A DNA stretch of 34,866 nucleotides from Nitrospirota bacterium (GCA_014859105.1 JACUUX010000026.1:1-34866); one strand, 5' to 3'. Shown: positions 26,279-34,842, counted from the stretch's first letter. Notes: a model not told the origin generated them from the letters alone. Numbers and translations are program-made.

Positions 26279-27583
26279 TTATTTTTGTTCAACTTTTTCT
26301 GGCAGGTTCTCGATCTTTACTTTCGATATCCTTCTTCCAACCATCCCGATGATTGTCAGTTTCTTGTTATCTATGTTTATTTCGTCACCTGACTGCGGTA
26401 TCCTCTGAAGATGTGTTACTATGAAACCTCCGAGTGTCTCATATTCTGGCGATTCCGGTATTGCAATGTAATAATCCTCATTAATGTCCCTGATGCTGAT
26501 CGATGCGTCTATGATCATAGTTCCGTCACCGAGTTGTATTACCGGGCTCTCGGTATCATATTCGTCCCTTATTTCTCCTACAATCTCTTCGATAAGGTCC
26601 TCTAATGTCACCAGCCCTGATACGGATCCATATTCATCTATAACTATAGCCATGTGGATTCTCTTTTTTTGCATTTCTCTTAAAAGTGTGCCTATTTTCA
26701 GCGTTTCAGGAATGAAGAGCGGGGACTTGATAATTCTGCGTATATTAACACTGCCTGTGATTAGAAGGCTGTTGAAAAAATCTTTGGCGTACAGGATACC
26801 CCTTATGTCATTCAAGTCTTTTCCTACAACAGGATATCGGGAATACTGCTCTTCTGAAATTATTGTCTTGACTTCATCAACCGTCATGTTGATGCCCATT
26901 GTAACCATCTGAGGAGCGGGGACCATGACTTCTTTTACAAAGATATCTGTAAATTCAAATACGCTGTGTATTAGTTCTTTTTCTTCTGCTTCAAAGATGC
27001 CCCTTTCCCTGCCCTCTTCAATAATCATCTTTATCTCTTCTTCAGAAATATAACCTCTTTCACTGAATGCCCTTTTACCAAAAGGTTTCAGTAAGATGTT
27101 TGTACTTATGGTCAGGATTTTAACGAATATGTTTGCCAGTTTGGAAAATTTGTCGATTAAAGGGGCGACGAACAAGCCGACAGTTTCAGGCTTTGATAAT
27201 GCTATGGTTTTTGGAATAAGTTCTCCAAGAACGATTGAAAAATAGGTGATAATAATAGCGGCCACTCCTATGGCTATTGCATCGCTTGAGATGGCAATGG
27301 CAGGAATCGGTACGTTTTTGAGAACTGGCTTCAGGACTTTATGTGCAAGGGCGCCGCTGATGACGGAGGCAAGGGCGACTGCCAGTGTAACCCCAATCTG
27401 AATAGTAGCGAGGAACTTATCAGGTTCTTCCCTCAGCCTTTTTAAAATCGCAGCATTCTTTCTGCCTTCGTCGATTAATTGTTTTATTCGTGTTCTGCGG
27501 GCCGTTACAACAGCAATCTCGGCGGCAGCAAAAAATCCATTCAAAAGAATGAAAACAAAAATTAATACAATATCAAACCACAT
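26279..27583 (-). CDS. CNNM/CorC-type transporter-associated membrane protein (DUF21 + CBS + CorC_HlyC)
   Basis: The 434-residue product has an N-terminal DUF21 domain of about 200 residues with four hydrophobic segments (starting MWFDIVLIFVFILLNGFFAA) and the GELIPKTIAL motif. A CBS pair follows (VPAPQMVTMGINMTVDEV and RIHMAIVIDEYGSVSGLVTLED), then a C-terminal CorC_HlyC domain (ETLGGFIVTHLQRIP). Relatives are linked to Mg2+ or Co2+ homeostasis; older labels call them haemolysins without proof. The ATG lacks a Shine-Dalgarno. It stands between the mdh unit and the repeat-filled gap. Confidence 0.93.
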   Translation of the reverse strand: MWFDIVLIFVFILLNGFFAAAEIAVVTARRTRIKQLIDEGRKNAAILKRLREEPDKFLATIQIGVTLAVALASVISGALAHKVLKPVLKNVPIPAIAISSDAIAIGVAAIIITYFSIVLGELIPKTIALSKPETVGLFVAPLIDKFSKLANIFVKILTISTNILLKPFGKRAFSERGYISEEEIKMIIEEGRERGIFEAEEKELIHSVFEFTDIFVKEVMVPAPQMVTMGINMTVDEVKTIISEEQYSRYPVVGKDLNDIRGILYAKDFFNSLLITGSVNIRRIIKSPLFIPETLKIGTLLREMQKKRIHMAIVIDEYGSVSGLVTLEDLIEEIVGEIRDEYDTESPVIQLGDGTMIIDASISIRDINEDYYIAIPESPEYETLGGFIVTHLQRIPQSGDEINIDNKKLTIIGMVGRRISKVKIENLPEKVEQK

Positions 27584-27656
27584 ATTGAATTAAAAAAATG
27601 ATAGATTAACATACAGATGAAAAACCTAACAAAGATGATCTCCTACACCATATTAC

Positions 27657-27757
27657 TGTCATTCCAGCTTGTCTGGAATCTTTCTTCTTATGAACAACCC
27701 CCTGGCCCCCTTTATTAAGAGGGATTAAAAAAGGATTCTGGACAAGCCAGAATGACA
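27657..27757. repeat. Inverted hairpin repeat (MITE-like), copy B
   Basis: A 101-bp element with the same TGTCATTC/GAATGACA ends as the repeat at 20972-21037. The left arm is ATTCCAG-CTTGT-CTGGAAT and the right arm, on the minus strand, ATTCTGG-CTTGT-CCAGAAT. Between the arms lies an extra C-rich module (CCCCCTGGCCCCCTTTATTA). A related module in inverted orientation follows at about 27790-27830 (CTAAGGGGGAGAATGGAGGG). Together they fill most of the 279-base gap between the CNNM gene and icd. Confidence 0.8.
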
Positions 27758-27862
27758 GAGAGGAAAAGATGTTTTCGAAGAGAACTATCTTGCTTTTGTC
27801 CCCACTTGCTAAGGGGGAGAATGGAGGGGTGTTTGATGAACTGTCGGTTTCCATTTAAGAGT

Positions 27863-28939
27863 TTAGATTAATTTCTTGATAATAGCATCTGCTACCATTG
27901 ATGTTGTTGAGGCTGTCGGGTCATCAGGTGCCGGTTTCATATCATATGTCAGATATCGTCCCTCCTCTATTACAGAGAAAACAGCATTTTCCAGTCTCTC
28001 TGCTGCTTTCTTTTCTCCTAAATGTCTGAGCATCATGACACCTGAAAGTATCATAGCAAGAGGGTTCACTTTGTTCAAGCCCTTATATTTTGGAGCACTG
28101 CCGTGGACAGGCTCAAAGACAGCATAATCTTCTCCGAGGTTAGCACCCGGAGCAAGACCCAGACCTCCGATAAGGCCGGCTGCCAGGTCAGATACGATAT
28201 CGCCGTAAAGATTAGGGAGAACTATTACATCATAAAGCTCGGGCTTCTGTACGAGCTGCATACACATATTGTCAACTATTTTATCTTCAAAATCAATGTC
28301 AGAGTATTTCTTTGCAACATCCCTTGCAGTTTCAAGAAAAAGACCGTCAGAATATTTCATTATATTTGCTTTATGGACAACGGCGACCTTTTTTCTATTA
28401 TTTTTTCGTGTATATTCAAATGCGAATCTGACGATTCTTTCGGTAGCGTAAACAGATATCGGTTTTATACTTATACCTGAATCATGTCTGATAGTTTTCC
28501 CGGTTAGTTGGTTAATTAGATCTGTGATCTTCTTTGCACCATCTGAGCCTTTCTCAAATTCGATGCCGGCGTATAAGTCCTCTGTATTTTCTCTTATTAT
28601 AACTATATCGACATTGTCGAATTTTGTCCTTGTGCCTTTAAAAGTCTTAGACGGCCTGAGACAGCAATAGAGATCGAGATTCTGTCTTAAAGCAACATTG
28701 ACACTTCTGAAACCAGTTCCAACAGGAGTTGTTATAGGGCCTTTCAAGGCAACTTTATTCTTTTTTATCGAATCGATCACCCGTTGCGGCAAAGGTGTCC
28801 CTTCTCTTTCAAAAACATCAAGCCCTGCTTCCTGAACATCCCACTCGATGGGTACGTCGATAGCTTCTATTACCCTTTTTGTAGCTTCGCTGATTTCCGG
28901 ACCGATCCCATCACCTGGAATTAAAGTGATTTTGTACAT
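27863..28939 (-). CDS. icd: Isocitrate dehydrogenase, NAD-type
   Basis: This decarboxylating dehydrogenase family makes 2-oxoglutarate from isocitrate. The 358-residue product has [10 protein letters not shown], the substrate segment [22 protein letters not shown], where the SxNxxLR pattern marks isocitrate rather than isopropylmalate, the [18 protein letters not shown] metal and cofactor region and [12 protein letters not shown]. The short length and form fit the NAD-dependent group; homoisocitrate dehydrogenase is the alternative. The ATG overlaps the stop of the upstream synthase gene by one base (TAATG), so the two are made together. Confidence 0.88.
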   Translation of the reverse strand: MYKITLIPGDGIGPEISEATKRVIEAIDVPIEWDVQEAGLDVFEREGTPLPQRVIDSIKKNKVALKGPITTPVGTGFRSVNVALRQNLDLYCCLRPSKTFKGTRTKFDNVDIVIIRENTEDLYAGIEFEKGSDGAKKITDLINQLTGKTIRHDSGISIKPISVYATERIVRFAFEYTRKNNRKKVAVVHKANIMKYSDGLFLETARDVAKKYSDIDFEDKIVDNMCMQLVQKPELYDVIVLPNLYGDIVSDLAAGLIGGLGLAPGANLGEDYAVFEPVHGSAPKYKGLNKVNPLAMILSGVMMLRHLGEKKAAERLENAVFSVIEEGRYLTYDMKPAPDDPTASTTSMVADAIIKKLI

Positions 28940-30174
28940 TATGGATCTACTGTGAGTATTTTTTTCACAATTTCAGGATACATTGCAACAAATCTCAACT
29001 CATCGTCCGTAAGCGGCTTCTGCGTATGCAGGTTTGCATACTGAACGAGTTCAAGCACCCGCCTTGCCTCATTGTCATCATGAAAGTGGATACCGAGCTT
29101 ATCATAGACATGTCTGAATCCTTTGATACCGCCGTATTCACCTGTTGTTATTATCCTTCCGGTTTCTGCTAATTCCGGTTCTCCCCTCCCTACATCTTCA
29201 GGGTCGTAAAGTTCATAATTGCGCCTATCTTTCAAGGCTCCGTCAGCGTGAATCCCTGATTCGTGGGCAAATGCATTAGCACCTATTCCCGGCTGATTTA
29301 TAGGTATGGGTATATTAAAAGCGTATGATGCATATCTGCCAATTTTCCATGCTTTCTTAAGGTCTACATTTTCATCGAGGGGAAGTTTATCTTTCAAACC
29401 CTGAGAAAACTTAAGCGACAGGATTGTTGATACAAGGTCGCAATTACCGCAACGTTCACCATAACCGTTGACAGTTGTATTGATATAGGAATTAACTCCG
29501 CATTCCACAGCTCCCTGCGCACCTGCGATGGAAACCGCCTCAGCCATTCCGAGGTCATTGTGACAGTGCATTTCTATTGGAAACATTGTTGCAAGGGCAA
29601 GTGTCTTAATCCTCTCATATATGGTTATAGGGTCATCTGTTCCGAGCGTATCACAGTATCTGAAGCGGTCTGCTCCTGCTTCCTTGCCCGCAATGATAAA
29701 TTCGATCAGCCTGTCAATACTTGTCCTCGAAGCATCCTCGGCATTGACACCAACAGTCTCTGCTCCTATGTCTCGCGCAATTTTTACAGACTCCGAAAGT
29801 GAATTAATTATGTCTTTGAAAGTTTTTCTGCCCTGAAACTTTCCTTTGATCATTGTGTCCGATGTTGAGATAGATACATTGATATGCCTTAGATCGGGAC
29901 AATTTTTGAAACTCAGCCTTACATCTTCAGGGACAGCCCTGCACCAGCCTTCAAGGTGAATCCTCTTTACAACACCGAGCTTTACCAGTTCCAGATTTGT
30001 ATTTATGTAGTTGATTTCATGTTTTAATGTCGGGAAGCCAATTTCACTCTGGTATATGCCCATCTCATCAAGATAAATGTTCAACATAGTTTTTGAGAGT
30101 TTAGGGAGCAATATCCTGGATGTTTGCACTCCATCTCTGTTTGTTACATCGATCAGATATACTTTACCTTTCAT
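28939..30174 (-). CDS. Homocitrate-synthase-family enzyme, probable Re-citrate synthase
   Basis: A DRE-TIM metallolyase that condenses acetyl-CoA with a 2-oxoacid. The 411-residue product has NRDGVQTSR (Arg13, Asp14), the EMHCHND metal site near residue 200, [15 protein letters not shown] and [23 protein letters not shown]. The [20 protein letters not shown] opening and the rest match the Re-citrate synthase type known from anaerobes (Clostridium kluyveri, Syntrophus) better than NifV or LeuA; I judge this by memory of family motifs. No si-type citrate synthase is in the window, and its partner gene is isocitrate dehydrogenase, which supports the citrate role. Homocitrate or citramalate synthesis is the alternative. 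The ribosome binding site is weak (GAGA). Confidence 0.75.
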   Translation of the reverse strand: MKGKVYLIDVTNRDGVQTSRILLPKLSKTMLNIYLDEMGIYQSEIGFPTLKHEINYINTNLELVKLGVVKRIHLEGWCRAVPEDVRLSFKNCPDLRHINVSISTSDTMIKGKFQGRKTFKDIINSLSESVKIARDIGAETVGVNAEDASRTSIDRLIEFIIAGKEAGADRFRYCDTLGTDDPITIYERIKTLALATMFPIEMHCHNDLGMAEAVSIAGAQGAVECGVNSYINTTVNGYGERCGNCDLVSTILSLKFSQGLKDKLPLDENVDLKKAWKIGRYASYAFNIPIPINQPGIGANAFAHESGIHADGALKDRRNYELYDPEDVGRGEPELAETGRIITTGEYGGIKGFRHVYDKLGIHFHDDNEARRVLELVQYANLHTQKPLTDDELRFVAMYPEIVKKILTVDP

Positions 30175-30260
30175 TTTTTTTCTCTATCATTTAAAATTTC
30201 ATACCCCGGGATAAAAAGTAAAAGGGTATGGATTTAACGGAAATAAAATCTTTCAGGTAG

Positions 30261-30308
30261 AGGTTAAGGTTGCAGTTGAATAATTTAGGCCTTAACCTTA
30301 GCCTTAAC
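30261..30308. repeat. AGGTTAAGG inverted and tandem repeat
   Basis: AGGTTAAGG (30261-30269) is the exact reverse complement of CCTTAACCT (30290-30298), and a further CCTTAAC follows at 30302-30308. It lies in the divergent gap between the synthase gene and fabG. The spacing would allow a 9-bp stem, but no T-tract follows, so it is not an obvious terminator. Confidence 0.6.
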
Positions 30309-30438
30309 ATTCATATTATTAACATAAATTACTTAATATTACAATATTTCTAAACATCATAAAAATTGCAAGACGAATAATGACTGGAAAAGACAGGAAC
30401 TCTTTGTTAAAATTAAGATCGGTTTTGAGGAGAAAAAA

Positions 30439-31179
30439 ATAAAGTTTAAAGATCAGACAGGAATAGTTACAGGTGGCACGCGTGGAATAGGCAAGGCGAT
30501 TGCTGAAGAACTCGCGAAGCGCGGGGTTAATTTAGTTGTTGCTGGAAGAAACATAGAAACTGCAGAAGAAGTTGCAAATTCACTAAAACAGTATGGTGTC
30601 AAAACCCTGGGGTTGAAACTTAACGTGTCTGATTCCGAAAATGTTGAGAATGCATTTGAAATAATACGGAAGGAATTTCAAAAGATAGATATATTGATTA
30701 ATAATGCAGGTATAGCTAAAGACGGCCTTTTGATGAGAATGGGAGAGGAAGCATGGGACGCGGTTATAGATATTAACCTTAAGGGTGTATTCCTCTGTAC
30801 AAGAGAAGCAATAAAGGATATGGTAAGTCAAAGGTACGGTAGAATAATTAATATCACTTCTGTAGCAGCATTCATGGGTAACCCGGGACAGGCGAATTAC
30901 AGTGCATCAAAGGCAGGGATCGTGGGATTTACGAAGACGGTTGCCAGGGAGTATGCAAGGAGGGGTATAACGGTAAATGCTGTTGCCCCTGGTTTTATAA
31001 CAACAGCAATGACAGATGTCCTTCCAGACCGTGTGAAGGAAGAGATGAAGAAATTGATACCATTGGACAGGTTTGGAACAGTAGAAGATGTCGCAAATGC
31101 CGTAATTTTTCTTGCATCACCTGATTCGGGATATATTACAGGTCAGGTAATACATGTAAATGGTGGAATGTATATGTAA
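30439..31179 (+). CDS. fabG: 3-oxoacyl-ACP reductase FabG, apparently started at ATA
   Basis: FabG reduces 3-oxoacyl-ACP with NADPH in fatty acid elongation. The NADPH motif TGGTRGIG (residues 11-18), the NNAG strand, catalytic Ser in NITSV, the YSASK dyad and the ITGQVIHVNGG end are all present, for 246 residues, the normal length. The reading frame upstream of the motif contains no ATG, GTG or TTG back to the stop at 30325. GAGGAG at 30427-30432 is six bases before ATA 30439, where family proteins begin (KFKDQTGIVTGG). So the start is ATA, or an ATG lost by mutation or sequencing error, or a change in the A7 run at 30433-30439. It leads the operon fabG-acpP-fabF-rnc. Confidence 0.9.
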   Translation: MKFKDQTGIVTGGTRGIGKAIAEELAKRGVNLVVAGRNIETAEEVANSLKQYGVKTLGLKLNVSDSENVENAFEIIRKEFQKIDILINNAGIAKDGLLMRMGEEAWDAVIDINLKGVFLCTREAIKDMVSQRYGRIINITSVAAFMGNPGQANYSASKAGIVGFTKTVAREYARRGITVNAVAPGFITTAMTDVLPDRVKEEMKKLIPLDRFGTVEDVANAVIFLASPDSGYITGQVIHVNGGMYM

Positions 31180-31262
31180 AAAAATTTCTACGACTAAATC
31201 CCAAATCTTAAATTTTGTAATTCGGAAATTAGAATTTAGAAATTAAAATGGAGGTGCATTAT

Positions 31263-31496
31263 ATGGTAGAAGATAAGGTAAAAGAGATTATATCGAAGCA
31301 ACTTGGGGTGAGCACATCTGAGGTTGTGCATGAGGCTTCCTTTATTGAAGACCTTGGTGCAGATTCGCTGGATACGGTCGAGCTTGTCATGGCATTCGAG
31401 GAGGCATTTGGAATCGAGATACCCGATGAAGATGCAGAAAAAATAGTGAAGGTCAAAGATGCAATTGATTACATTAATAACAGGAAAAAGTCATAG
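31263..31496 (+). CDS. acpP: Acyl carrier protein
   Basis: ACP carries growing acyl chains on a 4'-phosphopantetheine arm. The 77-residue acidic product has the four-helix form and the attachment motif [10 protein letters not shown] with Ser35. I chose ATG 31263 because GGAGGTG sits six bases before it; the upstream ATG at 31248 reads through that ribosome binding site and adds residues the family lacks. It lies 83 bases after fabG and five bases before fabF. Confidence 0.97.
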   Translation: MVEDKVKEIISKQLGVSTSEVVHEASFIEDLGADSLDTVELVMAFEEAFGIEIPDEDAEKIVKVKDAIDYINNRKKS

Positions 31497-31501
31497 TATA
31501 T

Positions 31502-32746
31502 ATGAGTAAAAGACGGGTTGTTATCACAGGAGTCGGTATGATTAACCCCCTTGGACTAAATGCAGAGAATAGCTGGAATAATCTTTTAGCAGGCAAATCA
31601 GGTATCAGGAGGATTACATATTTCGACACTACTAATTTCCCTTCGCAGATAGCAGGCGAAGTAGAAGGTTTCAATCCCGAGGATTATATCGAACCAAAGG
31701 AAATAAAAAAGATGGACCGTTTTATTCATTTTTCTATTGCCGCAACAGCCATGTCATTAAATGATGCTGGGTTAAAAATAAATGATAAAAATGCTGAAAG
31801 GACAGGTGTAATTGTAGGCTCGGGAATAGGCGGACTTCATGCTATTGAACATTATCACTCTGTATTGCTTGAGAAAGGACCAAAAAAAATAACCCCTTTT
31901 TTTATACCCATGCTGGTAATAAATCTCGCATCGGGGCAGATATCGATCAGATTCGGGGCAAAAGGTCCAAATTCAGCGGTATCCACTGCATGTGCCACAG
32001 GAAGTCACTCAATTGGTGATGCTTTCAAGATTATTCAAAGAGGTGATGCAGACATCATGATTGCAGGTGGGACAGAGGCTGTCATAACTCCTTTAGGAAT
32101 AGGTGGGTTTACTGCGATGAAAGCTCTTTCAACAAGAAACAACGAGCCTGAAAAGGCAAGCAGACCATTTGATTTTGACAGAGACGGGTTTGTGATGGGA
32201 GAGGGAGCAGGAATATTAATCCTCGAAAGTCTCGAAAGTGCTATGGACAGAAGCGCCAGAATATATGCAGAGATAGCAGGTTATGGCATGACTGCTGATG
32301 CATACCATATAACTTCTCCTCCTCCGGATGGGGAGGGTCCTGCAAGATGTATGGAAATTGCTTTGAAGGACGGGGGAGTAAATCCTGCAGACATCGATTA
32401 TATCAATGCTCACGGAACATCAACAAGACATGGAGACGAGATCGAAACGAAAGCTATAAAAAATATTTTCGGAGAACACGCTTATAAAATAGCCGTGAGT
32501 TCAACAAAATCTATGACAGGTCACCTGCTGGGCGGAGCAGGCGGGGTAGAAGCAGTTATCACTGTTCTGAGTATATATAATGATATTGTTCCACCCACGA
32601 TAAATCTTGACAATCCAGACCCTGAATGTGACCTTGATTATGTGCCTTATAGATCAAGAGAAATGACGGTCAATAACGCTCTTAAAAATTCATTTGGGTT
32701 CGGCGGAACCAATGCCTGCCTTCTTTTTAAAAAATTTAAAGATTAA
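31502..32746 (+). CDS. fabF: 3-oxoacyl-ACP synthase II FabF
   Basis: FabF (KAS II) condenses malonyl-ACP with acyl-ACP. The 414-residue product has the thiolase fold with the catalytic Cys164 in VSTACATGSHS, the NAHGTST His near residue 304 and the KSMTGHLLGGAG His near 341, and the C-terminal NSFGFGGTNA. The length is standard. It begins five bases after acpP with no good ribosome binding site, which suggests re-initiation by ribosomes leaving acpP. Confidence 0.96.
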   Translation: MSKRRVVITGVGMINPLGLNAENSWNNLLAGKSGIRRITYFDTTNFPSQIAGEVEGFNPEDYIEPKEIKKMDRFIHFSIAATAMSLNDAGLKINDKNAERTGVIVGSGIGGLHAIEHYHSVLLEKGPKKITPFFIPMLVINLASGQISIRFGAKGPNSAVSTACATGSHSIGDAFKIIQRGDADIMIAGGTEAVITPLGIGGFTAMKALSTRNNEPEKASRPFDFDRDGFVMGEGAGILILESLESAMDRSARIYAEIAGYGMTADAYHITSPPPDGEGPARCMEIALKDGGVNPADIDYINAHGTSTRHGDEIETKAIKNIFGEHAYKIAVSSTKSMTGHLLGGAGGVEAVITVLSIYNDIVPPTINLDNPDPECDLDYVPYRSREMTVNNALKNSFGFGGTNACLLFKKFKD

Positions 32747-32766
32747 TATTTTATTCAATCTTTTTA

Positions 32767-33480
32767 ATGGATTTATATCGTTCTATGTTTGAGTGTGACA
32801 TTTCTGAATCAGAAAATAGCCTGGGTTATCATTTCAAGAATAAAAAGCTTCTCATCGAAGCCCTGACACACAGGTCTTTCTATCATGAAAACCCTGAAAA
32901 GGCAGAATCGTACAATGAGAGGCTGGAATTTCTTGGGGATTCAGTGCTCGGATTAATAATAGTTGAATATTTATTTTTGTCAGACAGAAAGCTCCTGGAA
33001 TCAGTTATGGCTAAGACTAAATCCTATCTTGTAAAGGAATCCGTACTATCTGAGATAGGAAAATCCATATCACTCGGGAAATACCTGAGACTGGGAAAAG
33101 GTGAGGAAGCCACAGGAGGCAGGACAAAGAAATCCCTGCTCGCAGATGCTGTCGAAGCTATTATCGGAGCAGTTTATATTGACGGCGGCTATGAAAATGC
33201 GAAAAAGCTAATCTTGAGATTATTCAAAGACAGGATAGACGACATACTGAGTTCAGGGGAATTCCATGATTTTAAAACAGAACTGCAGGAAAAAACCCAG
33301 TTGCTATTCACTGCAATCCCTGAATATAAAATAGTAAGGCAGGAAGGTGAGGAACACAAAAAAATTTTTACAGTAGAGGTTTATATAGCCGGAGAAAAGT
33401 TTGGTACAGGTTTTGGAAAGAGCAAGAAAGAGGCAGAGACCAATGCTGCGAAAGAGGCACTACATAAGCTTCAGCAATAA
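32767..33480 (+). CDS. rnc: Ribonuclease III
   Basis: RNase III cuts double-stranded RNA in rRNA maturation and message decay. The 237-residue product has the catalytic motif NERLEFLGDSVLGL, the second metal-binding segment ADAVEAIIGAVYIDGG, and a C-terminal double-stranded RNA-binding domain from FKTELQEKTQ to TNAAKEALHKLQ. It follows fabF by 20 bases, the usual order. The ATG at 32767 has no ribosome binding site; Met7 is an alternative. Confidence 0.96.
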   Translation: MDLYRSMFECDISESENSLGYHFKNKKLLIEALTHRSFYHENPEKAESYNERLEFLGDSVLGLIIVEYLFLSDRKLLESVMAKTKSYLVKESVLSEIGKSISLGKYLRLGKGEEATGGRTKKSLLADAVEAIIGAVYIDGGYENAKKLILRLFKDRIDDILSSGEFHDFKTELQEKTQLLFTAIPEYKIVRQEGEEHKKIFTVEVYIAGEKFGTGFGKSKKEAETNAAKEALHKLQQ

Positions 33481-33535
33481 AAGTTTTATTAATATTATTC
33501 AGACCTAATTTGAGCGATTCTTTTGACAAATCAAT

Positions 33536-33554
33536 GACAGGCGTCTCGCCTGTC
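33536..33554. repeat. Perfect hairpin GACAGGCG-TCT-CGCCTGTC
   Basis: An 8-bp GC-rich stem with a 3-base loop lies 55 bases after rnc. The following bases (TCAGCGGTATT) are not a T-tract, so it is not a classical intrinsic terminator. It may stabilise the 3' end of the fabG-rnc message. Confidence 0.6.
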
Positions 33555-33662
33555 TCAGCGGTATTATGAAATAATAAACAGCTTAAATTAGATTAGACTA
33601 TGTTTGACCTTCCCTCGATTTTTTGATAATTTGTATTTAATAATGGTAAGGAGGTGATTATA

Positions 33663-33818
33663 TTGGCAAAAGACCCTGTGTGCAATATGAATGTAGATGA
33701 GAAAAAAGCATCGGTCACAAGCGTGTATAAAGGTGTGACCTATTATTTCTGTGCAGCAAGCTGCAAAGAGAAATTTGAAAAAGACCCCGAGAAATTTGCA
33801 GCAAAAGAAAAGAAATAA
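33663..33818 (+). CDS. YHS-domain mini-protein
   Basis: The 51-residue product begins MAKDPVCNMNVDEKKA and contains YYFCAASCKEKFEKDPEKF, the YHS/TRASH-type pattern with Cys7, Cys30 and Cys34 that binds metal ions such as copper or iron. It is essentially one YHS domain. The start is TTG at 33663, preceded by AAGGAGGTGA, a near-perfect complement of the 16S tail, with five bases spacing; so this short gene should be well translated. It lies 11 bases before the next gene and likely shares its message. Confidence 0.85.
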   Translation: MAKDPVCNMNVDEKKASVTSVYKGVTYYFCAASCKEKFEKDPEKFAAKEKK

Positions 33819-33829
33819 GCGAGGGCATT

Positions 33830-34204
33830 ATGAAAATGTCAAAAGAAAAGGGAGTATCAATTTTATATCTGAAAATCCTTTTTATTATTCTAATTGTTCT
33901 ATCTCTTTTTGCAGGGTCTTCCTTAGCTGTTGCGGAGGAAGACCCTTGCAGAGAAGAAGGTATAGTTGTTAAAAACCTGACACTAACTAGCCTATGGTTT
34001 AAACGAGATGGTGGAGATTGTTATATATGGCAACGAAATAAAATCTTTGTAATAAGACCTCAAGACAATATAGAAATATTTTCAGACCTTACATGTGAAA
34101 CGAAATATTGTAATGATCTGACGTATAAAGATTATAAGTCTTTTGATGAGGATGGAAACTGCCGCGTGAGAATCCTCACCGGCTGTACTCTATCGGATAT
34201 GTAA
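33830..34204 (+). CDS. Secreted six-cysteine protein, unrecognised
   Basis: The 124-residue product has an N-terminal signal peptide (basic MKMSKEKG, then a hydrophobic core ILFIILIVLSLFAGSSLAVA) with a probable cut after AVA, leaving about 90 residues. The mature part has six cysteines, well spaced for three disulfides, and no membrane segment. I do not recognise a family. GAGGG lies four bases before ATG 33830. It directly follows the YHS gene, so a metal or redox role in the envelope is possible but unproven. Its stop is followed by a decayed SHOCT-like frame. Confidence 0.7.
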   Translation: MKMSKEKGVSILYLKILFIILIVLSLFAGSSLAVAEEDPCREEGIVVKNLTLTSLWFKRDGGDCYIWQRNKIFVIRPQDNIEIFSDLTCETKYCNDLTYKDYKSFDEDGNCRVRILTGCTLSDM

Positions 34205-34272
34205 TAGTTTATGAGACTGGAGAAATCAATAAGGAAGAGTTCGAAGAAAAAAGAAGAGAGCTGGGGAAATAG
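34201..34272 (+). pseudogene. SHOCT-like C-terminal remnant
   Basis: Overlapping the stop of the secreted protein, another frame reads VIVYETGEINKEEFEEKRRE, then ends LGK and TAG. This matches the SHOCT helix pattern (LxxxGEIxxEEFxxKKxxLL) that normally ends larger proteins. Nothing upstream in this frame is SHOCT-like, so it looks like the tail of a lost gene. Chance similarity is possible at this length. Confidence 0.4.
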
Positions 34273-34298
34273 CTTAGGAGAAATATCAAGTACGCTTA

Positions 34299-34332
34299 TA
34301 AAAATGAAGGCAGCCAGAAAATACTGGCTGCC
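34299..34332 (-). terminator. Intrinsic terminator of the Met/Gly-rich protein gene
   Basis: On the minus strand GGCAGCCAG (34332-34324) and CTGGCTGCC (34317-34309) form a perfect 9-bp stem with a six-base loop, followed by TTCATTTTTAT. It lies 30 bases after the stop of the gene at 34363 on that strand. Confidence 0.8.
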
Positions 34333-34362
34333 AAGAGGCGGGGGTTGTGGAGCTTATTAAAA

Positions 34363-34842
34363 TTATTGCCACCAGCATCCCTGAGGAGCTTTTGAATAGA
34401 TATTTTCCTGGAGATCACGAATCTCTTTTTCAAGCTTTGTAACAGATTCGGGGGTTGTCTTCGGATTGCGTATTGCCTCAAAATAATCGTATCTTTTGTT
34501 GTGTAATTCTTTTCTCAATCCAGCAGTTTCATCGAAGAATTTCTGGCAGGCTTCGCTTTGGCCATAATAACCGTGTCCCATCATCCCCGGACCCATCATG
34601 CCACCACCCATTCCTGGGCCCATGCCATAACCGCGGCCCATCATTCCGGGACCCATGCCATAACCGCCACCCATCATACCAGGTCCCATACCTCCTCCAC
34701 CGGGACCAAGATATTGTCCGCAATAAGGGCAATAATTCCAGCCTTGCTGGCCGCTCCACATCATACCCGGACCCTGGGCATAGGTAGCAGCTGCGATTAT
34801 AAGGATTGATATAATGGCTAATAATATTACTGATTTTTTCAT
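34363..34842 (-). CDS. Exported Met/Gly-rich protein with CxxC, ZraP/Spy-like
   Basis: The 159-residue product has a signal peptide (MKKSVILLAIISILIIAAATYA) and a short N-terminal part with CPYCG. Repeats of GYGMGPGMMG, four or five units at about residues 48-90, follow, then a helical C terminus (KFFDETAGLRKELHNKRYDYFEAIRNPKTTPESVTKLEKEI) like that of ZraP/Spy periplasmic metal-stress chaperones. The methionine runs could bind copper. AGGAGGTGA lies three bases before the ATG. The upstream promoter is outside the window. Expect stress or metal control by analogy, not from visible sites. Confidence 0.8.
   Translation of the reverse strand: MKKSVILLAIISILIIAAATYAQGPGMMWSGQQGWNYCPYCGQYLGPGGGGMGPGMMGGGYGMGPGMMGRGYGMGPGMGGGMMGPGMMGHGYYGQSEACQKFFDETAGLRKELHNKRYDYFEAIRNPKTTPESVTKLEKEIRDLQENIYSKAPQGCWWQ

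Noticed and set aside
27606-27854. Minus-strand 82-codon open frame between the CNNM gene and icd
   Set aside because: It reads straight through the inverted hairpin repeat and C-rich modules; the peptide is a translation of repeats and has no ribosome binding site.
30380-30442. 20-codon ATG frame just upstream of fabG as its true N terminus
   Set aside because: It is in another frame, has no ribosome binding site and would add residues FabG proteins lack; kept only as an alternative through an indel in the A7 run.
33536-33554. Hairpin after rnc as an intrinsic terminator
   Set aside because: No T-tract follows on either strand.
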